64,000 nucleotides of DNA from Halorubrum sp. BV1 (GTDB lineage: Archaea > Halobacteriota > Halobacteria > Halobacteriales > Haloferacaceae), in the NCBI RefSeq assembly GCF_000746205.1, contig NZ_JQKV01000001.1:174814-238813 (forward strand), written 5' to 3'. Shown here piece by piece: positions 36,572 to 44,841 of the stretch. A program made the translations under genes and the position numbers. Each line of letters begins with the position of its first letter. Position 1 is the first letter of the stretch. The notes below the pieces were generated by a model. The model saw nothing but the letters and a program-made list of their open reading frames with translations. It did not search any database and was not told where the DNA came from.

Positions 36572-37216
36572 ATGCGGGAGTTCTTCGACCGACTCGGCGG
36601 CGGACGACGCGACCGCGCGCAGGCGCACACGCTCGAAGCGTTCGCGGCGGCCATCCTGCTCGTCGCGGGGATGACGTTCGCGCTGCAAGCGACCGCCGTA
36701 ACGCCGCTTTCGGCAAGCACGTCGAACCAGCACATCGAGAACCAGCAGCGCGCGGTCGCGGGCGACCTGCTCGCGACGAGCGCAGACAACGGCGACCTCG
36801 AAGCGGCGCTGCTCTACTGGGACCCCGAGGCTGACTCCGGAGACGGCGCGTTCGTCGGGACGGGCGAGGACGACAGCTACACCGAGGGCGGCCCGCCGAA
36901 CGACTTCGGCGAGGCGCTGAATCGGACGTTTCTCACCCGATCGATCGCGTTCAACGTGGAGATACGCCACGGCGACCGCAACGAGAACCGAACGCAGGTA
37001 GTCGACATGGGGTCGCCGAGCGACAACGCGGTGACCGCGACGCGGTCGGTCGCGCTCCCCGACGACGCGAACTTGACGGCTCCCGGATACGAGGACACGA
37101 CGCTCCGTCGGCTGGAGGACGGCATCGACCCCGGCGCGTTCTACGTCGAAGACGACGTCGTCGCCGGCGACGTGTACGACTACGTGGAGGTGCGAATCGT
37201 CGTATGGCGGATGTAA
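36572..37216 (+). CDS. pilin-like secreted protein 2 of the pilus operon
   Basis: 214 aa. Starts MREFFDRLGGGRRDRAQAHT, then a hydrophobic segment LEAFAAAILLVAGMTFALQATA and a soluble domain (NQHIENQQRAVAGDLLATS). The Asp-Arg-Ala-Gln just before the hydrophobic stretch matches the first protein of the set. GTG codons at 36563 and 36566 are possible earlier starts; the ATG at 36572 is the simplest. Overlaps the next gene by 13 nt. Confidence 0.8.
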   Translation: MREFFDRLGGGRRDRAQAHTLEAFAAAILLVAGMTFALQATAVTPLSASTSNQHIENQQRAVAGDLLATSADNGDLEAALLYWDPEADSGDGAFVGTGEDDSYTEGGPPNDFGEALNRTFLTRSIAFNVEIRHGDRNENRTQVVDMGSPSDNAVTATRSVALPDDANLTAPGYEDTTLRRLEDGIDPGAFYVEDDVVAGDVYDYVEVRIVVWRM

Positions 37217-38223
37217 ACGCGCCAGCCGCGACCGACGGCGACGACGCGGGCGGCGAAAATTCCCTCCGTGACGGCGGGAGTCGGCTCCGTGACGGAGAGG
37301 GGTTCCGCGACGCCGACCGCGGGCAGCTCCTACTGGTCGCCGGACTGGTCATGGCCGTCTCGCTCGTGGCGCTCGTAGTCCTGTTGAACGCGAGCATCTA
37401 CAGCGAGAACCTCGCGACCCGCGGAGTCGAAGCCGCCGACGGCGAGCCGCTCGAACTCAGGGCGGCCGCCGTCGACGGAACCGGGACACTGATCGACGCG
37501 ACGAACCGTGATCGCCCCGGAAGCTACGCCGACGCCGCGAACGCGGTTGAAGCGGGGATCGACGACCTCGACGGCCGCCTCGCCCGGACCGCGGCCGAAC
37601 GCGGCGGGATCTCTCACCTGAACCTGACCGGGGACGGGGTCCGACAGGGACGGTACGTCGCGGGACCGGTCGACGACTCGGGAGTCGTTCGCGACGCGGA
37701 GCGGACGCGGGCGTTCGTACTCGATATGGACGCGTCGTCGCTCCCGCCGGCGAACGCGTCGACCGCTCCCGGGACGGCCGTCACCGTCGTCTTCAACCGC
37801 ACCGGATCGAACACGACCCACGAGGCGTACGTGTACGAGCCGACGGACGGCTCCGCCGATGCCGCGATAGCGACCGCGACGAACGGAACGGACGCGACGG
37901 AGACGTGTCGACTCGACGCGGTCGGCGGCAGCCGGGTACCGGTCGGGCTCACCGCCGGGACGATCGACGGCGAGCCGTGTCCCGGTATCTGGCCGACGGA
38001 GCTGCGGGGGGACGCCGATCCGTACGACATCGAGTTCGCGAACACCGGCGGCGTCGACGCCGAGATGACCGCGACCGCGCTCACGTCGACGGATCCGGAC
38101 GGTCCGCTGGCGGACGGCTCCGATCCGGCGGTGTACGACGCCACTCTCCGGTTCCGCTACCGAACCGCAGACGTGCGGGTCGAGACGACCGTTCGGGTCG
38201 CCCCGGGTGAACCGAATGCGTGA
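37204..38223 (+). CDS. pilin-like secreted protein 3 of the pilus operon
   Basis: 339 aa, the largest of the five. A 38-residue hydrophilic N terminus with a short repeat (RDGGSRLRDGEGF) precedes DADRGQLLLVAGLVMAVSLV and a single membrane segment. The extracellular part is Thr/Asp-rich with a cysteine pair (ETCRLDAV, GEPCPGIW) and several NxT/S sequons, so disulfide bonding and N-glycosylation are possible. Tight overlap with both neighbours implies translational coupling. Confidence 0.8.
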   Translation: MADVNAPAATDGDDAGGENSLRDGGSRLRDGEGFRDADRGQLLLVAGLVMAVSLVALVVLLNASIYSENLATRGVEAADGEPLELRAAAVDGTGTLIDATNRDRPGSYADAANAVEAGIDDLDGRLARTAAERGGISHLNLTGDGVRQGRYVAGPVDDSGVVRDAERTRAFVLDMDASSLPPANASTAPGTAVTVVFNRTGSNTTHEAYVYEPTDGSADAAIATATNGTDATETCRLDAVGGSRVPVGLTAGTIDGEPCPGIWPTELRGDADPYDIEFANTGGVDAEMTATALTSTDPDGPLADGSDPAVYDATLRFRYRTADVRVETTVRVAPGEPNA

Positions 38224-38764
38224 CTCCGACGCCGGGGCTGCTGACCGCTCGCTCGCGGACGATCCGGTGACCGGTGACCGCCGGTCGCTCGCCGCCGACG
38301 AGCGGGCCGTGAGCGTCACCGTCGGCTACGTGCTCACGCTCGCGATCGGTGCGCTGCTTCTCTCCGGGGTCGTCATCGCCGTCGGCGGCGTGATAGACGG
38401 ACAGACACAGCGGACCGTAGAGAGCGAACTCTCCGTCGCCGGGCAGACGGCCGTCGCCAACCTAGAGGCCGCGGATCGGCTCGCTCGGGCCGCGGAGGCC
38501 GATCGCCCGGGAAGCGAGGGAGCGGTGACCGTCACGGTCGAGGCCGACCTCCCGTCGCGGATCGCGGGGCGAACGTATCGGATCGCGGTCGATTCGGACG
38601 CGGTCGCGGTCCGAACCGATAGCCCCGACGTCCGGATCGAGGTTCCGCACGCCGCGACCCGAGACGTGTCGCCGACGACGGTTCGCGGTGGGCCGATCCG
38701 GATCAGCTACACCGTTGCCGACGGGGCCTCCGGACCGGGGACACTGGAGGTGACGGAGCGATGA
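38216..38764 (+). CDS. pilin-like secreted protein 4 of the pilus operon
   Basis: 182 aa. After about 30 hydrophilic residues, ADERAVSVTVGYVLTLAIGALLLSGVVI closely resembles the H-domain of haloarchaeal pilins (AVSPVIGVILMVAIT type). Processing near Ala-Val-Ser is plausible, though the basic residues expected just before a class III site are limited to one Arg. The soluble part is beta-rich and acidic. ATG at 38216 preferred to GTG at 38207. Confidence 0.82.
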   Translation: MRDSDAGAADRSLADDPVTGDRRSLAADERAVSVTVGYVLTLAIGALLLSGVVIAVGGVIDGQTQRTVESELSVAGQTAVANLEAADRLARAAEADRPGSEGAVTVTVEADLPSRIAGRTYRIAVDSDAVAVRTDSPDVRIEVPHAATRDVSPTTVRGGPIRISYTVADGASGPGTLEVTER

Positions 38765-39591
38765 GCGGTGAAGCGCGGTGCCGCGGGCGAGGCGACGGGG
38801 ACCCCCGCGGAGCCCCGACGATCACGGTCGCCGACGGCGGGTTCGCGGGGCTCGCGGCCGACGATCGCGGCGTGAGCAACGTCGTGGGGTACGTCCTCGT
38901 GTTCTCGCTCGTCACCGTCACGATCGGGACGGTGTTCACGGTCGGGCTCGCCGGGGTGGAAGACAGACAGGACGCGGCGCGTCTCGCGAACGTCGAGCGC
39001 GCCTTCGAGGTGCTCGACGACAACGTTCGGGACATCCAGCGGTACGACGACCCCAGCCGGTCGACGGAGATCAGGATGAACGGGGGACGCCTCGCCGTCG
39101 CCGAACCGACGACGGTGTGGATCGAAAACGGGAGCGGAGGCTCGATAACGGGGCCGATAACGACCCGTCCGATCGAGTACACGAGCGGAGACACGACGAT
39201 CGCCTACGAGGCGGGCGCGCTGTTCCGGAGCGATTCGGGCGGGACGGCGGTGTTGTCCGACCCCCCGTTCGTCGCCGCGGCGGGTGAGACCGTCCTTCCC
39301 GTCGTCCGACTGTTCCGGGTGCCCGGTGCTGCGACCGCCGGCGGGGACGGGACCGTCCAGATCGAGGCGAGCACACCGAACGACGGTGGACTCGCCCGAC
39401 TCGACGCCACGGACGACCCCCGCGAGATTCGAGTCGCGTCGCCGCGAGCGCCCGCGTGGGGACGGTACTTCGAGCGTACCGCCGGCTTCGAGGATGTCTC
39501 CGCGAACGAGACCGTCGCGAGCGCGACGATCACGGAGAATCAGACCGTGTACGTCCGCCGGATAGCCATCGACGTCGCGCTCCGGGTGTGA
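38761..39591 (+). CDS. pilin-like secreted protein 5 of the pilus operon
   Basis: 276 aa. A Gly-rich N terminus of about 37 residues leads to ADDRGVSNVVGYVLVFSLVTVTIGTVF, the most pilin-like segment of the five. An amphipathic helix (RQDAARLANVERAFEVLDDNV) and a beta-rich soluble domain follow, as in type IV pilins whose N-terminal helix packs in the fibre core. Overlaps protein 4 by 4 nt and is the last gene of the operon. Confidence 0.83.
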   Translation: MSGEARCRGRGDGDPRGAPTITVADGGFAGLAADDRGVSNVVGYVLVFSLVTVTIGTVFTVGLAGVEDRQDAARLANVERAFEVLDDNVRDIQRYDDPSRSTEIRMNGGRLAVAEPTTVWIENGSGGSITGPITTRPIEYTSGDTTIAYEAGALFRSDSGGTAVLSDPPFVAAAGETVLPVVRLFRVPGAATAGGDGTVQIEASTPNDGGLARLDATDDPREIRVASPRAPAWGRYFERTAGFEDVSANETVASATITENQTVYVRRIAIDVALRV

Positions 39592-39649
39592 CTCGTCGAG
39601 GGGTACGGCCCGGCCCGGCGTGGCGCGCTCGCGGCCGCAATCCCGCCGC

Positions 39650-39656
39650 TTATATA
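39650..39656 (+). promoter_or_regulatory. TATA box of tfs
   Basis: TTATATA, 22-28 nt before the tfs ATG, one of the clearest TATA boxes in the window. Confidence 0.7.
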
Positions 39657-39677
39657 CGATCCGCGGTTGCTTCCGAC

Positions 39678-39998
39678 ATGAAGTTCTGCGACGAGTGCGG
39701 CTCGATGATGAAGTCGGGCGAGGGCGAAGACCACTGGGTGTGTGACTCCTGCGGCTACGAGATCGGGCGCGAGGCCGACGACGACGAGTGGACCACGGAG
39801 TCGCAGGTCGAATCGGAGGTCGTAGACGTGAGCGACGCAGAGGACAAGGGCCTCCCGAAGACCACCGCGCACTGTCCCGAGTGCGGCAACGACCGCGCGT
39901 ACTGGTACATGCAACAGATCCGCTCCGCCGACGAGTCCGAGACTCGATTTTTCGTCTGTACCGAGTGCGAACACAAGTGGCGCGAAGACGACCACTGA
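39678..39998 (+). CDS. tfs: transcription factor S (TFIIS-like, RpoM)
   Basis: 106 aa. Stimulates RNA cleavage by stalled RNA polymerase. The N-terminal zinc ribbon (CDECGSMM ... CDSCGYE) and C-terminal zinc ribbon (CPECGNDRAYW ... CTECEHKW) are both complete. The acidic loop with the catalytic Asp-Glu pair is visible in RSADESETRFF. Length is standard. The linker is more acidic than in non-halophiles. Confidence 0.96.
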   Translation: MKFCDECGSMMKSGEGEDHWVCDSCGYEIGREADDDEWTTESQVESEVVDVSDAEDKGLPKTTAHCPECGNDRAYWYMQQIRSADESETRFFVCTECEHKWREDDH

Positions 39999-40104
39999 GG
40001 ATTCTCGTCCGGCGGCGGGACAGCCGCGCGCCGGCGACGACCGCTCGTCACCCTCGGCGGAGCCGACACCTCGTTTCTAAGTGTGCGCGCCACGACGAGT
40101 GCGT

Positions 40105-40680
40105 ATGCGCCCGCCGTCGCTGCCGCGCGCACACCTCGACGGGTGGCGACGCGTCTCCGAGACGATCGAGAGACCGTTCGCCGCCGGGCCCGTCTCGGTC
40201 GAGGCGCACACGGTTCGATACGAGCGAACCGGACCGAGGCCGCGCCCCTTCGTCTTCGCGAGCCGTCTCCATATCCGGCCGAAGACGGCTCCGAACGCCG
40301 CCCTCACGCGGCTCGTGGAACGGCAGGCGAAGTCGGGATTCCGCGATCGTCTCGCCGCGCGCGACATCGACGCCGTCGAGCACCGCAGCGATCGTGCGAT
40401 CGCGATCGACGATCCGGACGCCTCACAGGCGACGCTCTCGACGTTTCGCGGACGGCGTGTAACCGCCGACGGAGCGGGCGAGTCGACCGACGGTGATCGG
40501 GAGGCACCGGTCGCCGTCGAGGCGCTTCTCGCGGTGTGGGTCGCCGACGGATACCTCCTCGCGGGTGGTGCCTATCCGCTTCCCGACGACGCGTATCCGG
40601 CGGGCCGAGACGCGTCGGCCGCCCGTCGGGACCTGCTCCGAATCGTCCGCGGAGTGACCGCTCGGACGCCTCCGGAGTGA
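40105..40680 (+). CDS. haloarchaeal hypothetical protein
   Basis: 191 aa, no signal peptide or membrane segment. Begins MRPPSLPRAHLDGWRRVSET. Two beta-rich stretches are visible (VSVEAHTVRYERT and PFVFASRLHIRP, later VAVEALLAVWVADGYLLAGGAYPL). It is more basic than most proteins here. I do not recognise the family. It lies between tfs and a DUF63 gene on the same strand. Confidence 0.68.
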   Translation: MRPPSLPRAHLDGWRRVSETIERPFAAGPVSVEAHTVRYERTGPRPRPFVFASRLHIRPKTAPNAALTRLVERQAKSGFRDRLAARDIDAVEHRSDRAIAIDDPDASQATLSTFRGRRVTADGAGESTDGDREAPVAVEALLAVWVADGYLLAGGAYPLPDDAYPAGRDASAARRDLLRIVRGVTARTPPE

Positions 40681-40742
40681 GGTCGCCCGGCTTGCGGTAC
40701 CGGACCGGAACGCTCAACTCGGCGACGCTCCCATCGGGGAGC

Positions 40743-41894
40743 ATGACAACGGACGGAGCGCGCGTCGGGCTGTCGCCGGAGCGGGCGTGGGCGACAGCGG
40801 TCGGTGTCGTCGCCGCGGTCCTCGCGGTCGGATCGGCTGCGTTCCCGCGAATCGTCTACGACCGATTCCTCTGGCGGTACTTCTGGGGGCCGGTCGCGGC
40901 CGACGGACAGGGGGCACAGTGCGCCGTGCGAGACGCCGACGGAACCACCCTTCTCGACAGTACCGCCGCCTGCGCGGAGGCAGTCGACGCCGGTGCGGTC
41001 GTCGCCTTCCCGGGATACACCACGGTGTCGACCGTGAGCTACGTCGTGATACTGCTGGGGATGCTGGTCGGCGTCGTGTTCCTGCTCCAGCGGTTCGACA
41101 TCGGCAACGAGCTGCGCTTTTTCTACGCGCTGTTCCCGTTCATGCTTCTCGGCGGAACGCTCCGGACGGTCGAGGACGCGGGCGTCGCGGCGATGGACGC
41201 GGGCGTCGAGCCGCTCATCCCGTTCCCGGCGAGCGCACTCTTGATCAGTCCGTTCATCTACTTCACCGTCTTCGGCGTGACGCTCGGGTGCGTGGTCGCC
41301 GCCTACGGGCTCGCCGGGCGCGGGATCGTCGACGACTACGCGCGACCGCTGTTCGCGATGGGCGTCGGCGCGCTCGCGCTCGCGCTCGGTTACCTCTCGT
41401 ACCTCGCCGCCGCCACTGACTACGTCGACTTTTATCCGATCATCCTCGTCTCGACGCTCGGCATCGCGACGCTTGCGACGCTCGTGACGTGGACGCTCGC
41501 GACGCGGTACGAGCCGTCTGTCAGACAGGGTACAGGATTCGCGGGGATCCTCATCATTTGGGGGCATGCGGTCGACGGCGTCGCCAACGTCATCGGCCTC
41601 AACTGGATGCCGGCGCTCACGGGAACGCCGAATCTCGTACCGAAACACGTCATAAACTCGCTTATCGTCGACTGGACCGGCCGGCTGCTTCCCGACTCCG
41701 TCGTCGCCGTCACCGGCGACGCGTGGCCGTTCCTGCTCGTGAAGCTCGCGGCGGCGACGTTCGTCGTCTGGGTGTTCAACGGCGAGATGTTCGAGGAGTC
41801 GCCGCGATACACGCTGATGCTTCTCATCACCGTGCTGGCGGTTGGACTCGGTCCCGGAAGCCGAGACATGCTGCGCGCGACGTTCGGGATCTGA
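40743..41894 (+). CDS. DUF63 family membrane protein
   Basis: 383 aa with about nine hydrophobic segments. The family signature is visible in ELRFFYALFPFMLLGGTLRTVEDAG, in GHAVDGVANVIGLNW and in PKHVINSLIVDWTG. DUF63 proteins are archaeal integral membrane proteins without assigned function. Conserved acidic and His residues in or near segments (TVEDAG, GHAVDG) could point to ion or metal handling, which is speculation. Confidence 0.9.
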   Translation: MTTDGARVGLSPERAWATAVGVVAAVLAVGSAAFPRIVYDRFLWRYFWGPVAADGQGAQCAVRDADGTTLLDSTAACAEAVDAGAVVAFPGYTTVSTVSYVVILLGMLVGVVFLLQRFDIGNELRFFYALFPFMLLGGTLRTVEDAGVAAMDAGVEPLIPFPASALLISPFIYFTVFGVTLGCVVAAYGLAGRGIVDDYARPLFAMGVGALALALGYLSYLAAATDYVDFYPIILVSTLGIATLATLVTWTLATRYEPSVRQGTGFAGILIIWGHAVDGVANVIGLNWMPALTGTPNLVPKHVINSLIVDWTGRLLPDSVVAVTGDAWPFLLVKLAAATFVVWVFNGEMFEESPRYTLMLLITVLAVGLGPGSRDMLRATFGI

Positions 41895-42116
41895 CCGCCG
41901 CGCGAGCGGATGCGTCACAGAGGCTCCACATCGCGGTACCCCACGTACCGTCGGGTTTCGACGACGCCGATTGGGCGTGATTCCCAGACGCACACACAGG
42001 AAACTGCTCCGTTAGCGACTGAGGCGCCGGATCGATTCGGTCGCACGCCGTCACGGATATCGGCGGAGTCGTACCCTATCCGAACCGTCGTGTCGGCGCG
42101 GCCGGTAGGGGTGGTG

Positions 42117-42713
42117 ATGACAGACACGAACGATCATCACCACGACCGTGTCGACGAGGCGGTGGCCGAGCGCGCCGACTGGGCTCGCCGCCGCCGCGAA
42201 GACATCCCGACGGACGAGAGCCTTCTCGTCGTCGCCTGCATGGACGAACGGATACCGGTGGCGGAGGTCCTCGGACTCGAATTAGGCGACGCACAGATAT
42301 ACCGGAACGCCGGCGGGAAAGTCACCGACGACGTCATCCGATCGGCGGCGCTGACGACGAACTTCTTCGATACGGACGAGATAATCGTGATCAACCACAC
42401 CGACTGCGGGATGATGAGCGCCCCGGACGCGGCCGTCCGAGACGGGCTCGAAGCGCAGGCGGGCGACCTGCGCGACGTCGACCTCGACCCGTCGCTTCCC
42501 GCGTTGAACATCGGCGACGCCGACGTCATCGACTGGGTGAAGATGACCGACGACATCGACGAGGCCTGCGCGGCACAGGTCGAGTACCTGCGACAGTCCG
42601 AACTCATTCCCGACTCCGTCACCGTCTCGGGGTACGTGTACGAGGTGGAGTCCGGCGAACTCCGCGAGCCCGGTGACCGGATCGCAGCCGAGATCAGCGA
42701 ACGACGGCCGTAG
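42117..42713 (+). CDS. beta-class carbonic anhydrase
   Basis: 198 aa. Interconverts CO2 and bicarbonate with zinc. The motif set CMDERIPV (first Cys ligand with the Asp-Arg dyad) and NHTDCGMM (His and second Cys ligands) is intact, and GDAQIYRNAGG is also typical. The N terminus is His-rich (DTNDHHHDRVDE). The CMDER form and the short length fit the Cab-type beta enzymes of archaea. The 222-bp spacer before it has no gene I can support. Confidence 0.92.
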   Translation: MTDTNDHHHDRVDEAVAERADWARRRREDIPTDESLLVVACMDERIPVAEVLGLELGDAQIYRNAGGKVTDDVIRSAALTTNFFDTDEIIVINHTDCGMMSAPDAAVRDGLEAQAGDLRDVDLDPSLPALNIGDADVIDWVKMTDDIDEACAAQVEYLRQSELIPDSVTVSGYVYEVESGELREPGDRIAAEISERRP

Positions 42714-42765
42714 GACGCCTCGTTCGGGACGGAAGCGACAAGTGTACCGGACCGCGAGCGGAGTC

Positions 42766-43302
42766 ATGGTCGAGACTCCACGACGACGCGTGTTGGCCGC
42801 CGCGGCGACCGGATCGGCGCTCTCGCTCGCCGGCTGTAGCTCGCTCGAATCCGACGACGGGCCGACGCAGACCGGGGACTCTGACGGCGACGGCGGGACC
42901 GCGGACGACGCGAGCGCGACCGTCGCCCTCGACATTCAGGCGGACCTCCAGGCCGCACAGGCCGACATCCAACAGCGGTTCCAAGACGGGAACCTCACCC
43001 GCACGGAGGCGCAAGCCGAGATTCGCGAGACGCAACTCGACCTCCTCACCGAGGCCGTTTCGACGGTCGAGTCGTACGCGAGCGACACCGACGAACTGAC
43101 CGTCACGCAGACGAACGCGCAGGCGGGCGCGGTGCTCGTCTCCGGCGATCCCGGGGCGGTCCTGCGCGTGTTGGACGCCGAGTCTGTGAGCGCGCTGCTC
43201 GCGGCCGAAGAGTTCCCCGAGCCGCAGCAGGCGGAGACCGAGGAGCCGGCGAACAACTCGACGGACGACTCGACGAGCGGGTCGACCGACGACTCCGCCT
43301 GA
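42766..43302 (+). CDS. Tat-exported lipoprotein of unknown function
   Basis: 178 aa. The signal peptide has paired arginines (TPRRRVLAAAATGSALSLAGCSS) and a lipobox LAGC at about residue 25, so Cys is probably lipidated and the protein sits on the outer face of the membrane. The mature part is acidic, with a long helical stretch (ADLQAAQADIQQRFQDGNL) and a Thr/Ser/Asp repeat tail (NNSTDDSTSGSTDDSA). No enzymatic motif. Possible N-glycosylation sequon in the tail. Confidence 0.82.
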   Translation: MVETPRRRVLAAAATGSALSLAGCSSLESDDGPTQTGDSDGDGGTADDASATVALDIQADLQAAQADIQQRFQDGNLTRTEAQAEIRETQLDLLTEAVSTVESYASDTDELTVTQTNAQAGAVLVSGDPGAVLRVLDAESVSALLAAEEFPEPQQAETEEPANNSTDDSTSGSTDDSA

Positions 43303-43364
43303 CTCGGCCGTCGGCACGCGGTTCGATTAGGCCTCCGTGTCCGGATCGTCGGCGCAACGCCACC

Positions 43365-43371
43365 TTATAAG
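43365..43371 (+). promoter_or_regulatory. TATA box of coaBC
   Basis: TTATAAG, 26-32 nt before the coaBC ATG. Confidence 0.65.
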
Positions 43372-43396
43372 CCACCGCGGGCGAAACCAACGGGCA

Positions 43397-44587
43397 ATGT
43401 CCGAGGGGTCTCCGTCGATGCTCGCGGGCGTCAACGTCGCGCTCGGCGTCTCGGGGAGCATCGCGGCCGTGAAAGTCGTCGAACTCGCACACGAACTCCG
43501 CCGGCAGGGCGCGAGCGTCCGCGCGGTCATGTCGCCGGCGGCGACGAACATCGTCCATCCGTGGGCGGTCGACTTCGCGACGGACGAACCCGTCGTCACC
43601 GAGATCACAGGCGACGTGGAACACGTCGAACTCTGCGGTCGCGACGGCTGGGCCGACGTGCTGCTTCTCGCGCCGACGACCGCGAACACCGCGGGGAAGG
43701 TCGCGGCCGCGATCGACGACACGCCCGTGACCACCTGTGCGACGACCGCTCTCGGCGCGGACATGCCAGTCGTGTTGGCCCCGGCGATGCACGAGCCGAT
43801 GTACGACCATCCCGGCGTGCTCGACGCGCTCGACCGGCTGGAGTCGTGGGGAGTCTCTCTCGTCGACCCGCGGATAGAGGAGGGGAAAGCGAAGATCGCC
43901 GCCGAGTCGGCGATCGTCACCGCGGTCGCTCGCGCGACGACGACGCAGACGCTCGCCGGCACGCACGTCGTCGTCACCGCGGGCGCGACCAAAGAGCGCA
44001 TCGACCCGATCCGGATCCTGACGAACCGGGCCTCGGGGAAGACCGGTCGCGCGGTCGCTCGCGCGCTGTCCGTCCGCGGCGCTCGCGTGACGCTGGTTCA
44101 GGACGGCCCGGACGTGCCGTACGCAGACGTGGTCCGCGTCGAGACCGCAGACGAGATGATGCGAGCGTGCCGACAGACCGCGGCGACCGCGGACGCCCTT
44201 ATCTCCGCGGCCGCCATCTCCGATTTCACCGCCGACGCGGTCGACGAGAAGATCCGATCTGGGTCGCCGCTGTCGGTCGATTTAGAGCCGACGCCGAAGC
44301 TGATCGACTCGGTTCGAGAGGCGTACCCGGACCTCCCAATCGTCGGGTTCAAAGCCGAGACGTCCGGCGACGACGCGGCGATGATAGCGGAGGCGGAGCG
44401 GATCCGCGACCGCGTCGGACTGGCGTTCGTCGTCGCCAATGACGCGAGCGTGATGGGCGACGACGAGACGCGTGTCCTTCTCGTCGCCGAGGGCGGAGCG
44501 GACCCGGAGGAAGTCACGGGATCGAAAGACGCTGTCGCGGGGCGGATCGCGGACCGACTCGCAGCACATCTCGATCGGCGGGACTGA
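43397..44587 (+). CDS. coaBC: phosphopantothenoylcysteine decarboxylase/phosphopantothenate--cysteine ligase
   Basis: 396 aa. Two steps of coenzyme A synthesis in one protein. The N-terminal flavoprotein decarboxylase domain (about 1-180) has GVSGSIAAVKVVELAHELR, APTTANTAGKVAAAI and PAMHEPMYDHP, which carry the family's active-site His and Asn regions. The C-terminal ligase domain has VTAGATKERIDPIRILTNRASGKTG and VVANDASVMG. Leaderless promoter arrangement. Confidence 0.95.
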   Translation: MSEGSPSMLAGVNVALGVSGSIAAVKVVELAHELRRQGASVRAVMSPAATNIVHPWAVDFATDEPVVTEITGDVEHVELCGRDGWADVLLLAPTTANTAGKVAAAIDDTPVTTCATTALGADMPVVLAPAMHEPMYDHPGVLDALDRLESWGVSLVDPRIEEGKAKIAAESAIVTAVARATTTQTLAGTHVVVTAGATKERIDPIRILTNRASGKTGRAVARALSVRGARVTLVQDGPDVPYADVVRVETADEMMRACRQTAATADALISAAAISDFTADAVDEKIRSGSPLSVDLEPTPKLIDSVREAYPDLPIVGFKAETSGDDAAMIAEAERIRDRVGLAFVVANDASVMGDDETRVLLVAEGGADPEEVTGSKDAVAGRIADRLAAHLDRRD

Positions 44588-44828
44588 CCACCGCCGGAAC
44601 TGACCGTCGACAGTCGACGGGACTGGGGCGGGGCCAGAACTATCGTGTCAGAACCGCCCGGGATCGAATCCGAGAGCGACAGGAATCACGTCGCTCGGGA
44701 GTCACAGCGCGGCCGTGTCGTTTCAGGGGTGTGCATATCCGCTGGGATACAAACTGTTTTGAGGCGGTAGGAAAAGTACCCGAGTAGAGATACCGATGCA
44801 CACAGAGACCGTCATCCCCCGATCCGGC

Positions 44829-44835
44829 GGAGGTG
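44829..44835 (+). promoter_or_regulatory. Shine-Dalgarno that fixes the mnhE start
   Basis: GGAGGTG with a 6-nt gap to the GTG at 44842. The earlier in-frame GTG at 44833 lies inside this site and is therefore unlikely to be the start. Confidence 0.65.
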
Positions 44836-44841
44836 TGGTGG

